Assembly (NCBI GenBank): GCA_000437555.1
Contig: FR901028.1
Span: 134,687 to 198,686, forward strand
Source: Acidaminococcus sp. CAG:917
Lineage (GTDB): Bacteria > Bacillota > Clostridia > Christensenellales > CAG-917
Reading direction: 5' to 3'
Length of the DNA: 64,000 bases
Shown: positions 8,901 through 18,958 of the stretch, in pieces
How the letters are laid out: each line of letters starts with the position of its first letter
Position numbering within the stretch: the stretch's first letter is position 1
The notes under the pieces: generated by a model
The model's database searches: none
What the model was told of the DNA's origin: nothing
The model's input: only the letters and a program-made list of their open reading frames with translations
Position numbers and translations under genes: made by a program

Positions 8901-8928
8901 AAAAATGAAGCGACAGCTTCATTTTTTT
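8901..8928. terminator. Bidirectional terminator between the GNAT gene and cysS
   Basis: AAAAATGAAGC pairs with GCTTCATTTTT around a GACA loop. The A and T tracts on both sides let it serve the convergent genes on either strand. Confidence 0.8.
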
Positions 8929-9043
8929 CTATGATTTTATTGTTGCCCAAAACTTATCTCCGATATGTCATCGATACTGTTTCAAATCAAAGCTTAATTA
9001 TGACGTCAATATCGCTTGGCAGATTAAGTATATAAACCCGACT

Positions 9044-10429
9044 TTATGCTTTTTCTACGACAGCGCCGTCTTTTGTATCCTTTACCGTATAGCCGAGTTT
9101 TAATATTTCGTCTCTTATTCTGTCCGCTTCCGCCCAATTTTTTTCCGCTTTGGCTTGTTTTCTTTTTTCCACAAGCTCTGACACTTCGGCGGGAATTTCT
9201 TCTTTTGGCTCTTTTTCCAAAAATGCCGACGGTTCGTCTTTAAACAGACCCAAAAGAGAATAAGTGTTTTTTATCTGATTTAAAATCGCCGCCGCTTCGT
9301 CGATATTTCCGTTTAATGCCGCTTTGGCATTTTTGAAATACTTAAACAGATTAGAAAGCGCCTTTGCCGTGTTGAAGTCGTCGTCCATTGCCTCGTTGAA
9401 TTCGTCGTCGATTGCCTTGTATTCGCCTGTCGGCTTCACGCCCTTGTCGGCAAGCATTTTATAGACTCCGTAAAAATCCGAAACGTGTTTTTGCGCTTCG
9501 GAAAAAAGCTCGTCGGTAAGATTTATATCATTGCGGTAATTAGTTTCCAAAAGCGCGAACTTGATGACCTCACGGTGATATTTTGCGATTAAATCCGCTC
9601 CCAGAAGCGAATTTCCCAGCGACTTTGACATCTTCTGTCCGTTGACTTTGATGAGTCCGTTGTGAATCCAATATTTTGCAAACTGCTTGCCGGTCAATGC
9701 TTCCGTCTGAGCGATTTCGTTTTCGTGGTGAGGAAAAATCAAATCCCTTCCGCCACCGTGAATATCTATCTGCTCGCCGAACGCCGCCATATTCATAGCG
9801 GAACACTCGATATGCCAACCCGGTCTTCCGTCGCCCCACGGGCTCTTCCAAAAAATTTCGCCCTCTTTCGCGCTCTTCCACAGAGCAAAGTCGAGAGCGT
9901 TTTTCTTTTGCTCGTCGTTTTCCACTCTTACGCCGTTTAAAGCGTCTTCGAGATTGCGGTGCGACAGTTTGCCGTAGCCGCTAAAGGAATCGACTGCAAA
10001 ATACACGTCGCCTTTACTTGTGGCGTAAGCGTGATTTTTTTCGATGAGTTTTTTGATAAACTCGATAATATTGTCTATGTTGCAAGTTGCTTTAAGCCAG
10101 ACGTCGGGTTCGTCGATTTGATACTCTTTCATTAAAGCGTCGATTTTTTCTATCATTTCGGCGGCGTAGGCGTCCGCTTTTACGTGAAGTTCGTTTGCCT
10201 TGTTTATGATTTTATCGTCGACGTCGGTATAGTTTCTGGCGTATGTAACGTCATATCCGCTCTTTACGAGATACTTTCTTATGATGTCGTAAATTAAAGC
10301 CTGATAAATATGCCCGACGTGAGCGTCACCCGAAACGGTGATACCGCAGGCATACATCTTGACCTTGTTGCCGTCCATCGGCTTGAATTCCTCTTTCCTG
10401 CCCGAAAGAGTGTTATAAATTTTAAGCAT
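9044..10429 (-). CDS. cysS: Cysteinyl-tRNA synthetase
   Basis: This class I aminoacyl-tRNA synthetase charges tRNA-Cys. The start is taken at MLKIYNTLSGRKEEF, giving 461 residues. The reading frame is open for 36 more codons upstream, but that stretch overlaps cysE and has no family similarity. The HIGH-like motif is HVGH in GITVSGDAHVGH. Zinc ligands of the family include C205-region residues such as HIECSAMNM, and the KMSKS loop is intact (GQKMSKSLGNS). The C terminus carries the usual helical anticodon domain. It is the last gene of ftsH-cysE-cysS; the cysE stop codon starts 2 bp after the cysS start. Pairing with cysE links cysteine synthesis to its use. Confidence 0.96.
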   Translation of the reverse strand: MLKIYNTLSGRKEEFKPMDGNKVKMYACGITVSGDAHVGHIYQALIYDIIRKYLVKSGYDVTYARNYTDVDDKIINKANELHVKADAYAAEMIEKIDALMKEYQIDEPDVWLKATCNIDNIIEFIKKLIEKNHAYATSKGDVYFAVDSFSGYGKLSHRNLEDALNGVRVENDEQKKNALDFALWKSAKEGEIFWKSPWGDGRPGWHIECSAMNMAAFGEQIDIHGGGRDLIFPHHENEIAQTEALTGKQFAKYWIHNGLIKVNGQKMSKSLGNSLLGADLIAKYHREVIKFALLETNYRNDINLTDELFSEAQKHVSDFYGVYKMLADKGVKPTGEYKAIDDEFNEAMDDDFNTAKALSNLFKYFKNAKAALNGNIDEAAAILNQIKNTYSLLGLFKDEPSAFLEKEPKEEIPAEVSELVEKRKQAKAEKNWAEADRIRDEILKLGYTVKDTKDGAVVEKA

Positions 10430-10430
10430 T

Positions 10431-11135
10431 TTATTTTTCCTCTTTGCCGATGGGCTTTTCCGCTTCGGCGAAAAATTCTTTTGAGTCAGACTGAACGGAT
10501 ACCGTTTTAATTCCGCACTTTTTCTCAAGCTCGACAATCCTTGAGTTTAAACGTCTGAATTCTTCCAAAATGGGGTCAGGCAGTAAAATCTGGTTCATAT
10601 CCGACACCCTCTCACCGTCCTGCTTGACTATTCTGCCCGGGACGCCGACGACGGTGCAATAAGGGGGCACCGATTTAAGCACCACGCTGCCCGAGCCTAT
10701 CTTGCTGCCTTTGCCTATCGTGAGCGGCCCTAAAACTTTTGCGCCGCAGGATATCATCACGTCGTCCTCGATGGTGGGATGACGCTTTCCGACGTCTTTT
10801 CCCGTTCCGCCCAGGGTCACGCCCTGATATATGACAACGTTGTTTCCTATCTCGCAGGTTTCGCCAATCACCACTCCGCTGCCGTGGTCGATAAACACGC
10901 CGTATCCTATCTTGGCGGCAGGGTGAATTTCTATGCCTGTTTTATGCCTTGCCTTAGCCGATATGTAACGCGCCATACATTTCATGCCCCTTTCGTAATA
11001 CCAATGGGCATAACGGTAAGCCTTTATCGCTTTATATCCGCTGTAATAATGTTTGACGCAGTATATGCTTGTAGCGGCAGGGTCTTTCTCCATTGCCGCT
11101 TTAAGGTCAAGCTTTAACATCTCTTTTATTGACAT
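10431..11135 (-). CDS. cysE: Serine O-acetyltransferase
   Basis: This enzyme acetylates L-serine with acetyl-CoA, the first step of cysteine synthesis. Taken from MSIKEMLKLDLKAAMEKDP it has 234 residues: an N-terminal helical cap, then a hexapeptide beta-helix with IDHGSGVVIGETCEIG and NVVIYQGVTLGGTGK, which carry the active-site D and H of the family, and a C-terminal tail (about 40 residues). A second possible start lies 6 codons upstream, inside the end of ftsH. Neither start has a strong ribosome site, so coupling to ftsH translation is likely. Upstream in-frame codons beyond that are ftsH sequence in another frame and were discarded. Confidence 0.94.
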   Translation of the reverse strand: MSIKEMLKLDLKAAMEKDPAATSIYCVKHYYSGYKAIKAYRYAHWYYERGMKCMARYISAKARHKTGIEIHPAAKIGYGVFIDHGSGVVIGETCEIGNNVVIYQGVTLGGTGKDVGKRHPTIEDDVMISCGAKVLGPLTIGKGSKIGSGSVVLKSVPPYCTVVGVPGRIVKQDGERVSDMNQILLPDPILEEFRRLNSRIVELEKKCGIKTVSVQSDSKEFFAEAEKPIGKEEK

Positions 11136-11136
11136 T

Positions 11137-13113
11137 TTATTCTTTTGGCTCATTGTCCCCGTCTGCCTTCTTTTCCGCCTTATTTTGTTTGGGCTTTTCC
11201 TCTTTGTTTTCGCCCTCGGCGATATCCGACTTGCCCTCTTCCGACTTACCGCCGTCCGTCTTGCCGATATCCGTCTTATCCTCTTCCGACTTGCCTTCGC
11301 CGAAAAGCTCGTCCACTTCGTTTGCGAAAATGGTTTCCTTTTCAAAGAGAATTTTTACCATTTTGTCGAGAATATCTCTGTTCTCTTTCAAAATGTTTAT
11401 CGCCCTTTCGTGTGCCTCGTCAAGTATGGCCTTGATTTCCGCATCGATTTTTGCGGCAACGGCGTCGGAATAGTTCACCTGAGTCTGAAAGTCTCTGCCG
11501 ATAAACACTTCCTGAGAAGAGCCGAGGTGCATAGTGCCGATATTTTTGGACATACCCCACTCCGTAACCATTTTACGCGCGATAGAGGTTGCCCTTTGAA
11601 TATCGTTTGAAGCTCCCGTCGTAACGTCTTTTATGACGAGCTCTTCCGCCGCTCTTCCGCCGAGCATCATGGCGATTGTGTCGCACAGTTTATTATACGT
11701 CATATGCATATCGTCTGTTTCCGGCAAAGTAATTGTATAACCCGCCGCCATACCTCTGGGTATGATGGAAACTTCGTGCACGTCGTCGCAGTATTTAAGC
11801 CTTTTGGCGCAGATTGCGTGTCCCGATTCGTGATAGGCTGTGATACGCTTGTCAAACTGAGTGACCACTCTGCTCTTTTTGGCAGGACCTGCTATAACCT
11901 TGTTGATTGCCTCGTTGATATCTGCCATCTCGATGACTTTTCTGTCCGCGCGGGCAGCAAGTATTGCAGCCTCGTTCAAGAGGTTTTCGATATCGGCACC
12001 CGTAAAGCCTACGGTAAGGCGGGCGATAGCTTTGAAGTCGATTTCGGGAGAGAGAGGCTTGTTGCGCGAATGGACTTTGAAGATTTCCTCTCTTCCCTTG
12101 ACGTCGGGAGTGTTGACGAAAATCTGTCTGTCAAATCTGCCCGGTCTCATGAGAGCGGGGTCGAGTATATCGGCACGGTTGGTTGCCGCCATAACAATTA
12201 TCGAATCGTTCGACTCGAAGCCGTCCATCTGAACGAGAAGCTGGTTTAGCGTTTGCTCTCTTTCGTCGTTTCCGCCGCCGAGACCTGCGCCCCTTTGACG
12301 GCCGACTGCGTCGATTTCGTCAATGAATATTATGCACGGCATATTCTTTTTGGCTTGGTCGAAAAGGTCTCTTACTCTCGACGCTCCGACGCCCACGAAC
12401 ATCTCGACAAAGTCTGAACCGCTGAGCGAGAAGAACGGCACGTTGGCTTCTCCTGCAACCGCCTTGGCAAACAAGGTTTTACCCGTTCCCGGAGGTCCGA
12501 CAAGCAAAACGCCTTTGGGAACTCTTGCGCCTATTTCTCTGAACTTTTTGCTGTCTTTCAAAAAGTCGACGATTTCTTTTAATTCCTCTTTCTCTTCTTC
12601 TGCACCCGCTACGTCGGTAAAGCGAACTTTGACGTTTTGCGCCATGTTGGCTTTTGTCTTTCCGAAGCTGAACGCTTTGTTTCCCGCTCCGCCCGATTGC
12701 TTAAACAGCATAACGAAAAACACGACGAGCAACACAAGCGCTATCGCCGGAACGATGAGCGAAAAAATCGTGCTTGATGTAGACGGATTGTCATATACGA
12801 TGACGGCTTTTACGGCAGGCGCGTTTTCCGATTCGTAAACGGATTTATACACCTCGTAAAACTGACTTCTTGAATCTATATAGCAATATGCGTTCTTTTT
12901 GTTTGAGTCCACATATTCGATATCGACTCTGTAATTTCCCGTGAGCGTCAACGTTTTTACCTCGCCCGCTTTCATACTTGCAATCAAGCTGTTTTCCTTG
13001 CCGTCGAAACTTATCTCGTTTCTGTTGGTCAAGGTAACGGACAAAATGATTGCAACGACAATCAAAACCGCCGCAATCGTTATTATCAACGCCCTTCTTC
13101 CTGTTGCGTTCAT
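11137..13113 (-). CDS. ftsH: ATP-dependent membrane zinc metalloprotease FtsH
   Basis: This 658-residue protein has two N-terminal membrane helices (about 7-27 and 115-138) around a short extracytoplasmic domain. An AAA+ domain follows, with Walker A GPPGTGKT (206-213), Walker B IIFIDEID and the second-region-of-homology arginines in RPGRFDRQ. The M41 peptidase has the zinc motif HESGH (428-432). FtsH degrades unassembled membrane proteins and regulators. The last 55 or so residues are an unusual low-complexity Lys/Glu/Gly/Asp tail with GKSEE and GKTD units. The gene has an AAGGAGG ribosome site and its own consensus promoter, and it leads cysE and cysS. Confidence 0.97.
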   Translation of the reverse strand: MNATGRRALIITIAAVLIVVAIILSVTLTNRNEISFDGKENSLIASMKAGEVKTLTLTGNYRVDIEYVDSNKKNAYCYIDSRSQFYEVYKSVYESENAPAVKAVIVYDNPSTSSTIFSLIVPAIALVLLVVFFVMLFKQSGGAGNKAFSFGKTKANMAQNVKVRFTDVAGAEEEKEELKEIVDFLKDSKKFREIGARVPKGVLLVGPPGTGKTLFAKAVAGEANVPFFSLSGSDFVEMFVGVGASRVRDLFDQAKKNMPCIIFIDEIDAVGRQRGAGLGGGNDEREQTLNQLLVQMDGFESNDSIIVMAATNRADILDPALMRPGRFDRQIFVNTPDVKGREEIFKVHSRNKPLSPEIDFKAIARLTVGFTGADIENLLNEAAILAARADRKVIEMADINEAINKVIAGPAKKSRVVTQFDKRITAYHESGHAICAKRLKYCDDVHEVSIIPRGMAAGYTITLPETDDMHMTYNKLCDTIAMMLGGRAAEELVIKDVTTGASNDIQRATSIARKMVTEWGMSKNIGTMHLGSSQEVFIGRDFQTQVNYSDAVAAKIDAEIKAILDEAHERAINILKENRDILDKMVKILFEKETIFANEVDELFGEGKSEEDKTDIGKTDGGKSEEGKSDIAEGENKEEKPKQNKAEKKADGDNEPKE

Positions 13114-13166
13114 TATTCCTCCTTAGCCTTTAGGGGGCAAAGTTATAAACTTTAAATCAAATAGGT

Positions 13167-13195
13167 ATTATATCAATATTCACACGATTCGTCAA
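13167..13195 (-). promoter_or_regulatory. Promoter of ftsH-cysE-cysS
   Basis: Read on the minus strand, TTGACG (13195-13190), a 17-bp spacer and TATAAT (13172-13167) form a near-consensus sigma-A promoter immediately after the yyaC stop codon. Confidence 0.85.
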
Positions 13196-13196
13196 C

Positions 13197-13667
13197 TTAT
13201 TCGCATTCTTTGACAAAAGCGCACTTTTGGGCAAAAATAAAAGACGTATATATCGCTTTGGCGATCCTTTCGGACATATCGCAAACAAGACTGAAATCTG
13301 CGCTCAAAAGATTGGTGAGCGTGTCGCCGTCACGGGGCGCTACTATACCGAGAATGCCTATATCGCCATAGGCGTTTGCCGTTTTGTCGAGCGCGGCTTT
13401 CGGACGAACGCCCTCTTTTACTACGATTTTGCCCACGTCCTCTTTTTTGCCGACGCATGCGTCCACGGCAATTACCACGCTACCCTGATGGACGGAATGT
13501 ATCATATCCAGCGTAGAATCTATCTTTTTTGCGTTTATATCGTCGTTTAAATCTCCGTAAACAAACGTTTTTATATTATATTTTTCCTTAAGGGCGGTTC
13601 CCACCATGGGAGCTAAAGAATCGCCCGTCACTTCTCCCGTGCCAAAGCAAACTATAACTATTTCCAT
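13197..13667 (-). CDS. yyaC: YyaC-like putative spore protease family protein (DUF1256)
   Basis: The protein starts with MEIVIVCFGTGEVTGDSLAPMVGT, the typical opening of the YyaC/DUF1256 family, which is related to the germination protease GPR. Starting at this methionine gives 156 residues. The reading frame is open 14 codons further upstream, but the ribosome site GGAGG lies just before this ATG. Family hallmarks are the FGTxxxTGDSLxPxVG motif, AVDACVGK and PRDGDTLTNLLS. In Bacillus the gene lies near the origin and is expressed in sporulation; the function is not firmly known. Its presence hints at a spore-forming ancestry. It stands alone, upstream of the separate ftsH promoter. Confidence 0.85.
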   Translation of the reverse strand: MEIVIVCFGTGEVTGDSLAPMVGTALKEKYNIKTFVYGDLNDDINAKKIDSTLDMIHSVHQGSVVIAVDACVGKKEDVGKIVVKEGVRPKAALDKTANAYGDIGILGIVAPRDGDTLTNLLSADFSLVCDMSERIAKAIYTSFIFAQKCAFVKECE

Positions 13668-14041
13668 ATTTTCCTCCGCATACATTATTGCCAAAGGAAA
13701 TTTTTTCAATCACTGCTACGGGTGTTTCCGGAAATTTTTAATTTTTTTCGGGCTGTCTTTTCGCTGTTTAAAAAGATATAAATTTCAAGTAAAAATCGCA
13801 ATCTCAAGACGAAACGAGGTTTTGCTTTTTAAATTGATTTCTGCCTTAGCGATTTAAGTTTTTGAGTTTAATGCAATAAATTATATTTTAAATACTTAAA
13901 AACAGCTTAAATAGGGCTTTTTTTGTTATTTTTGCCAAAATATTTACAATATCTGTAAATGATTTTGCTCTGCGCCTATTGATTTTAAAACAATTATGTT
14001 ATATTATATAAACGTATATTATTGTCTAACTAAGGAGAAAA
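13668..14041. other. Divergent spacer between yyaC and the CvpA-like gene
   Basis: The right end carries the promoter of the CvpA-like operon. The rest is AT-rich, with no supported gene or hairpin. Confidence 0.5.
13979..14007 (+). promoter_or_regulatory. Promoter of the CvpA-like / giant exported protein operon
   Basis: TTGATT (13979-13984), a 17-bp spacer and TATTAT (14002-14007). The leader is short and carries an AAGGAG ribosome site. Confidence 0.7.
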
Positions 14042-14797
14042 ATGCTTTACTCTGTTTCGGCGTTTAATTTAGCGGACGGCGCAATTTTATTGGTGCTTGT
14101 GCTCGCTCTTATCCGGGGCATAAGAAAGGGGCTAAGCGAATCCCTCAGCGGATTCGTTTTTAACCTGCTTTTGCTTGTCGCCGCCCTGTATCTTGCGAGC
14201 GTCTGCACAAATCCGCTGCTTGACACGCCGACGGGACAAAAGCTTTACGAAGCGGTTTACGGTTGGTCGGAAAGCTGGGGAACGGAATTCACTTCTCCTG
14301 TGTTTTTCAACAACGGAACTCCGTTTATCTACAATGAAGCGGGAGAGGCGATAGAGCTGAGAGCCGCCGCCTCGAACAGCATTTTGGGAATGATTCTCGG
14401 CTTTTTGGCTCCGAAACTTTTGCCTGCCGAGGGCGGAGCGTCACTTGCGGACGCCATAGTCCCAAACTTTGTGGCAATAGTTTTCGCATTGGGACTGTTT
14501 ATCGTGTTTTTCATAATTTTGAAGATTATCTTCAAAATAGTAGAAAAACTTGCCGAAAAATTCGAGGACGCGCCAAAACTCAAGTGGCTTGACAAGCTTT
14601 TGGGCGTTATCGTTTCAATGATTTTGGGATATGCCTTTGCCCTCTTCGTGTTCGGATTTTTGGGCATATTCGAAAACTTTTCGTTTATGGCGTCGGCGGT
14701 AAGTTATATCGAAAATTCGGCATTTGCTTCCGCTATATGGACAAACAATCCCATACGGTTGCTGTTTATCAATATGTTCGGCGCACCGGGCGCATAG
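14042..14797 (+). CDS. CvpA-like polytopic membrane protein
   Basis: This 251-residue protein has four hydrophobic segments. An N-terminal pair (about residues 11-55) is separated by a small loop with RGIRKGLSESL, as in CvpA/colicin V production family proteins. An outward loop of about 70 residues follows, and then two helices near residues 138-162 and 188-212. CvpA-family proteins are inner-membrane proteins involved in envelope homeostasis and cell-wall processes; the exact role is not known. AAGGAG lies 5 bp before the start. The next gene, for a very large exported protein, begins 38 bp downstream on the same strand. The two are probably one operon and may work together at the membrane. 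Confidence 0.7.
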   Translation: MLYSVSAFNLADGAILLVLVLALIRGIRKGLSESLSGFVFNLLLLVAALYLASVCTNPLLDTPTGQKLYEAVYGWSESWGTEFTSPVFFNNGTPFIYNEAGEAIELRAAASNSILGMILGFLAPKLLPAEGGASLADAIVPNFVAIVFALGLFIVFFIILKIIFKIVEKLAEKFEDAPKLKWLDKLLGVIVSMILGYAFALFVFGFLGIFENFSFMASAVSYIENSAFASAIWTNNPIRLLFINMFGAPGA

Positions 14798-14835
14798 ACT
14801 TTTGCAGTAAAATTCTGAAATAAGGGGTATGGCTT

Positions 14836-17800
14836 ATGGATAGTAAAAAAACAAAGACTGAAAATACAAAGCCGGAAAAAGAAAAGAAAAAGAAAAAGGA
14901 AAAAAGAGGCTGCAAAGGCTGTCTTAAAGATATGTTTGTGCTCATCGTCGGAATGATAACGGGCATAATCGTTTTTGTCGCGGCGGTTGTGGGAACCGTT
15001 TACGTTGCCCTTACGGCGGTTTCGGTAAAAGATTTGCAACAGACTTTCGGCGTAGAGCTTGTCCCCGAAGACAATGCCGAACTTTTGAATAAAAATATGC
15101 TTCAGCTTGTCCAGGAAGTTATCGGTATGGCGTCCGACATATCGAACGTTTCGATAGACGACATTCTCGATACTTTCAATCTTCCCATACCCAACGAGAT
15201 TGAAGGCATTGACATAACGCCTCTGTTCAAGTATCCGATTTTTGAAATCCCCAATCACGTTTCGGAAGTTACGAGCAACATAACAATAGACACGATAGCG
15301 AGACTTGCCAATATCGATTTGGCTTCCTATAACATTCCCCTTCTTTTAAAACTCGAAGACGAAACGATCGAAAATGCCGCAGATGTTTTGCTCAAAAAGA
15401 TGAACGGCAACATATCCTTGAGATTGCTTGAAGACGATTTCGGCATAGAGATTGAGGGAGAGAATTCCGTTTTGGAAAACGTGCAGGACGTCATAATCGG
15501 CGAACTCGGCGGAGTGCTCGACTATTTGACGTTATCGGACATAATCGATATAGATTCTGATAAATTTATTTCTATCGAAGATACCGCCCTCTATTACTAC
15601 GTGGGCGATAAAACGCAGTCGTATATTCAGATAGACAATCTTTCACAGTCTAACCCCTATTCCGAAAAATCGATATTTAAAGCGGACGAAGCGAGCGGTG
15701 TTTTGGACAGGCGCGAAGTTTTGTATATCCGCCAAAAAGACAGTGACGGTGCATACGTGCTTGACAAATACGGAAACTACGTATATACCGTCGCAAACGA
15801 TTTCTACTTCATAGACCAATCGACTCAAACGCAGTTCGGAGCATACGTCAAAAACGAATCCGGCGAATTTGTTTTGGACGAAACCTTGGACGGAGAAATT
15901 TATTATCGCCATATCGAATACGTCCCGTGCGACCTCGTTGCGGATATGCCGGAATTTTCGTCAATCGACGTTAAATACGTAAAAGCTTATATTAACCATT
16001 TTACTTTGCAAAACGGAAATTATCTTCCCGAAGCTTTCGGATATTTTGAAGTTTACAGAGGAGGCTTCCTCATAGGAACAAGCACAACGGGAAACGTCCC
16101 GTCGTCTGCTTCTGAATTTGTTCCGATAAACTCTCTTGACGAACTTAACGGACAGGACAAATTTTATTACAGCGATTTTAACACGCTGTCATACAGAGAG
16201 CTTACGGCATACGGAATAGACTACGGCACGGCAGACAGTCCAGTTGTTCCAGACGCAAACAGCTCTCTTTCGTCGCAAAAGAGCGGATATCTAAAGGCAC
16301 ATACGGGCACAAGCAACAAAACTTTGCAAGCGGTCTCGAGAATACAAATAAAAAATCTGTCCGATATCATTGACAAGGTTAAAACGTTAAAAGTGGGCGA
16401 ACTCATTGACGTATACGAAACGGCGACTCCCGAACACGAAAAAAGTCCGCAGTTTTTAATCGAACTGAAAGACACTCCGCTCTCCGATTTATCGCAGGCA
16501 ATAAACGGACTGACTCTGTCCGCTTTCATTGAGATAGATTCAACAAGTCCGAAACTTTTGCAGGCTCTTAAAGACAGCTCCCTTTCGACCATAGAGACCG
16601 ACATAGCAAACGTTTGTCTTGCCGACATCATTGAAATTGATTCGTCGTCAAATGCGCTTCTCAAAAAAATCGCTTATACCGCAATAACGGATATGAGCAA
16701 CGCAATAAGCAGTCTGTTTAACGATATAGTTTTAAATGACGTGTTAAATTTAAATCTTTATTCCGCTTTCGTTTCCGATGCGGTGGGAGAATACGCTTTA
16801 CTTGAATTCAAAAACAAATTTATTCCTTTCGACAGAGGCGACTACGTTCTGGAAAACGGCAATTACGTTTACTATGACTCTAAAAATCCCGACCATGCTT
16901 TGCTTCAACGCTATGAAAGAGGTTATGCCTATATACCGTCAGACAGCGGAAATTATGTTTACAACGTCTATGACGAAACGGGCAATCCATACGTCTTTTA
17001 CGACCTTAACAATTCCGCCATGCCATCGGTTGCCGATTCTATCGCCGCAGGCAATATGTATTATTTTGACGTAACTAATTTAGCTTCGCCTTACACGCAA
17101 ATAACTTCCGAGGACGAATTTAACAACGTGTCTAAACTTTATCCGAAAATGCTTAAAGGTTATACCGGCTTTATCAAAAAGCCGTCGGGATATTCGGGAA
17201 GCTCAATTAGTTTTACAAAGGTTTATGCCGACGACGTGCTCTTGGCTACCTCGACTGCAAGCGGAACCTACGTCATAAAATATAACGAGCTTACAAATAT
17301 AGGCACTGTTAAAGACGCCGACGACATAAACTATATTCCCGTTCGTTATTACGACAAAGCGGAACTTAAAGACACGCTTTATTATTCTCAGAACGGCACG
17401 GATTTTGTCGTTTACAGCGAAGCCGAGCACGGCGCAATGAGCACCGTATTTGACAACCTATATATCTGCCCGTCAAGCGTGAACGGACTATACACCTTTG
17501 ACGGAGTAACATATAGCGAATATTTCGGTGATAAAACTGCCGACAATCTTTATGTTTTCGTAAAAGATTCTGCGGCGTTTGATACGTATTCGGGCGATTA
17601 TTTCGTAAGATTTTCAGGTGCGGTGCTCGATGAGGACGGCTCTATGTCGGGACAGCATTATCAAAAAATTTATGCGGCTACCGTCGATTCGTCCGTCGCT
17701 GCCATGATTCAGACCGCTCAGCTCACCTACCCGGATATCGTCGACGACGCCAATATAAGCTCGTTTGAGTTTGTCTCATATCAGACGGACGAAAACGGAG

Positions 17801-18138
17801 TTATAGAAAAAAGCCAAAACCTATTGATTGCTTTAAACAATAAACCGCTTTCGTCTTTAAACGACTCTTTTAAAAATATGACGCTCGGTGATTTGATTTC
17901 CGAATCGCCTGACACTTTCTTCAGTGGAACTATAATGAACTCCACTTTAAGCGACCTCGGAACCGTATTGACGGAAAAACTGTCTTCCGCTACTATGGGT
18001 GATATCATCACCTGGTCGGGGATTGCCGTTGAACCTGCAATCGAACTTGCTCTTAACGACATAACCTTGGTTGACTTTTTCGACAGACTGACGATAACCG
18101 TCGTAAACGGCAAACCTTTTATAGGCTTTGAACTGTAA
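14836..18138 (+). CDS. Giant membrane-anchored repeat protein of unknown function
   Basis: This 1100-residue protein starts with a highly charged Lys/Glu segment (residues 1-24), a GCKGC pair and one membrane helix (about 33-60). That would anchor a huge extracytoplasmic part. I do not recognise a known family. The exported part is built from a recurring module of roughly 35-40 residues with the pattern LLxALxDxxLSDLxxAIxxLTLxDIIEID, seen near residues 155-250, 500-640 and 980-1090. Between these blocks are Tyr/Asp/Asn-rich stretches with motifs such as YVLDKYGNYVY, YVLENGNYVYYD and GNYVYNVYDE. There are no cysteines of note, no LPxTG and no catalytic motif that I can see. It follows the CvpA-like gene and is probably a surface or cell-wall-associated structural protein. 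AAGGGG serves as ribosome site. Confidence 0.8.
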   Translation: MDSKKTKTENTKPEKEKKKKKEKRGCKGCLKDMFVLIVGMITGIIVFVAAVVGTVYVALTAVSVKDLQQTFGVELVPEDNAELLNKNMLQLVQEVIGMASDISNVSIDDILDTFNLPIPNEIEGIDITPLFKYPIFEIPNHVSEVTSNITIDTIARLANIDLASYNIPLLLKLEDETIENAADVLLKKMNGNISLRLLEDDFGIEIEGENSVLENVQDVIIGELGGVLDYLTLSDIIDIDSDKFISIEDTALYYYVGDKTQSYIQIDNLSQSNPYSEKSIFKADEASGVLDRREVLYIRQKDSDGAYVLDKYGNYVYTVANDFYFIDQSTQTQFGAYVKNESGEFVLDETLDGEIYYRHIEYVPCDLVADMPEFSSIDVKYVKAYINHFTLQNGNYLPEAFGYFEVYRGGFLIGTSTTGNVPSSASEFVPINSLDELNGQDKFYYSDFNTLSYRELTAYGIDYGTADSPVVPDANSSLSSQKSGYLKAHTGTSNKTLQAVSRIQIKNLSDIIDKVKTLKVGELIDVYETATPEHEKSPQFLIELKDTPLSDLSQAINGLTLSAFIEIDSTSPKLLQALKDSSLSTIETDIANVCLADIIEIDSSSNALLKKIAYTAITDMSNAISSLFNDIVLNDVLNLNLYSAFVSDAVGEYALLEFKNKFIPFDRGDYVLENGNYVYYDSKNPDHALLQRYERGYAYIPSDSGNYVYNVYDETGNPYVFYDLNNSAMPSVADSIAAGNMYYFDVTNLASPYTQITSEDEFNNVSKLYPKMLKGYTGFIKKPSGYSGSSISFTKVYADDVLLATSTASGTYVIKYNELTNIGTVKDADDINYIPVRYYDKAELKDTLYYSQNGTDFVVYSEAEHGAMSTVFDNLYICPSSVNGLYTFDGVTYSEYFGDKTADNLYVFVKDSAAFDTYSGDYFVRFSGAVLDEDGSMSGQHYQKIYAATVDSSVAAMIQTAQLTYPDIVDDANISSFEFVSYQTDENGVIEKSQNLLIALNNKPLSSLNDSFKNMTLGDLISESPDTFFSGTIMNSTLSDLGTVLTEKLSSATMGDIITWSGIAVEPAIELALNDITLVDFFDRLTITVVNGKPFIGFEL

Positions 18139-18303
18139 AAAATATTTATCTCTAACGTAATTTTGATATTTTGCGTTAAAAAATATGCTCAATGCCGTTT
18201 TTAGAGGCTTTTAAACTTAATATAAATATGAAAACAAAATGTTTGAAGTTTTCAAAAGTATATGCCTTTTAGGTTATTACTTATGAAAGAAGGTAAAAAA
18301 TAA

Positions 18304-18858
18304 ATGCAGATAAGAAAATATAAACAATCCGATTTTGAAAAAGTAAGACAGATTTGTTTTGAAACGGCGGTTGGCAGACAGTTTCAGATTAACAAAGAAC
18401 TTGTATGCACACTGTTTTGCGATTATTATCTTACTTATGAAAGCGATAACTGCTTTATTCTTTCCGCGGAAAACGACGAAGCCGTAGGATATGTAATTTG
18501 TGCCGAAAATTTTGACGAATACATAAACAGGTATTTTGAAAAATATTTTAAAAAAGTAAAATCACTGTCTAAAAGAGAAGCATTTATCAAAAAATGCGAA
18601 AAGTTTTTTTATAAAAAAATTTCAAAATCATATCCTGCTCACATTCATATTGACATTTTAGAAGAATACAGAGGAAAAGGCTACGGTAAAGGTCTTATAA
18701 GAAAGCTTATCGACAGCTTAAAATCCAAAGGCGTAAAAGGAATTTATCTTACCGTGGATACAAAAAACAAAAAGGCGATAAAGTTTTACTATAAACTCGG
18801 TTTCTCAAAATTAAAATCCATCTTTGGTAAAGCCCTGATTATGTGTAAAAAACTTTAG
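18304..18858 (+). CDS. GNAT-family N-acetyltransferase
   Basis: This 184-residue protein has the RimI-like acetyl-CoA binding motif, seen as HIDILEEYRGKGYGKGLIRKLIDSLKSKGVKGIYLTVD (R-G-K-G-Y-G-K-G core near residues 123-130), followed by NKKAIKFYYKLGF. A Lys/Phe-rich insertion near residues 78-103 is unusual. The product is very lysine-rich and AT-biased compared with its neighbours. An AGAAGG ribosome site lies upstream. The substrate is unknown. It stands alone between the giant exported-protein gene and an AT-rich repeat. Confidence 0.8.
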   Translation: MQIRKYKQSDFEKVRQICFETAVGRQFQINKELVCTLFCDYYLTYESDNCFILSAENDEAVGYVICAENFDEYINRYFEKYFKKVKSLSKREAFIKKCEKFFYKKISKSYPAHIHIDILEEYRGKGYGKGLIRKLIDSLKSKGVKGIYLTVDTKNKKAIKFYYKLGFSKLKSIFGKALIMCKKL

Positions 18859-18958
18859 TTAAACTCAACGTTTTTATTGTGTTTATAATCTACCGTTTTT
18901 TATCCTTTAACTTTTTATAAATTATAAATTGCATATTTATAAATTAAAGATTTAAAAC

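Noticed and set aside
10430..10537. 36-codon N-terminal extension of cysS
   Set aside because: It overlaps the cysE coding sequence and is basic low-complexity sequence. Family N termini begin at MLKIYNTLSG.
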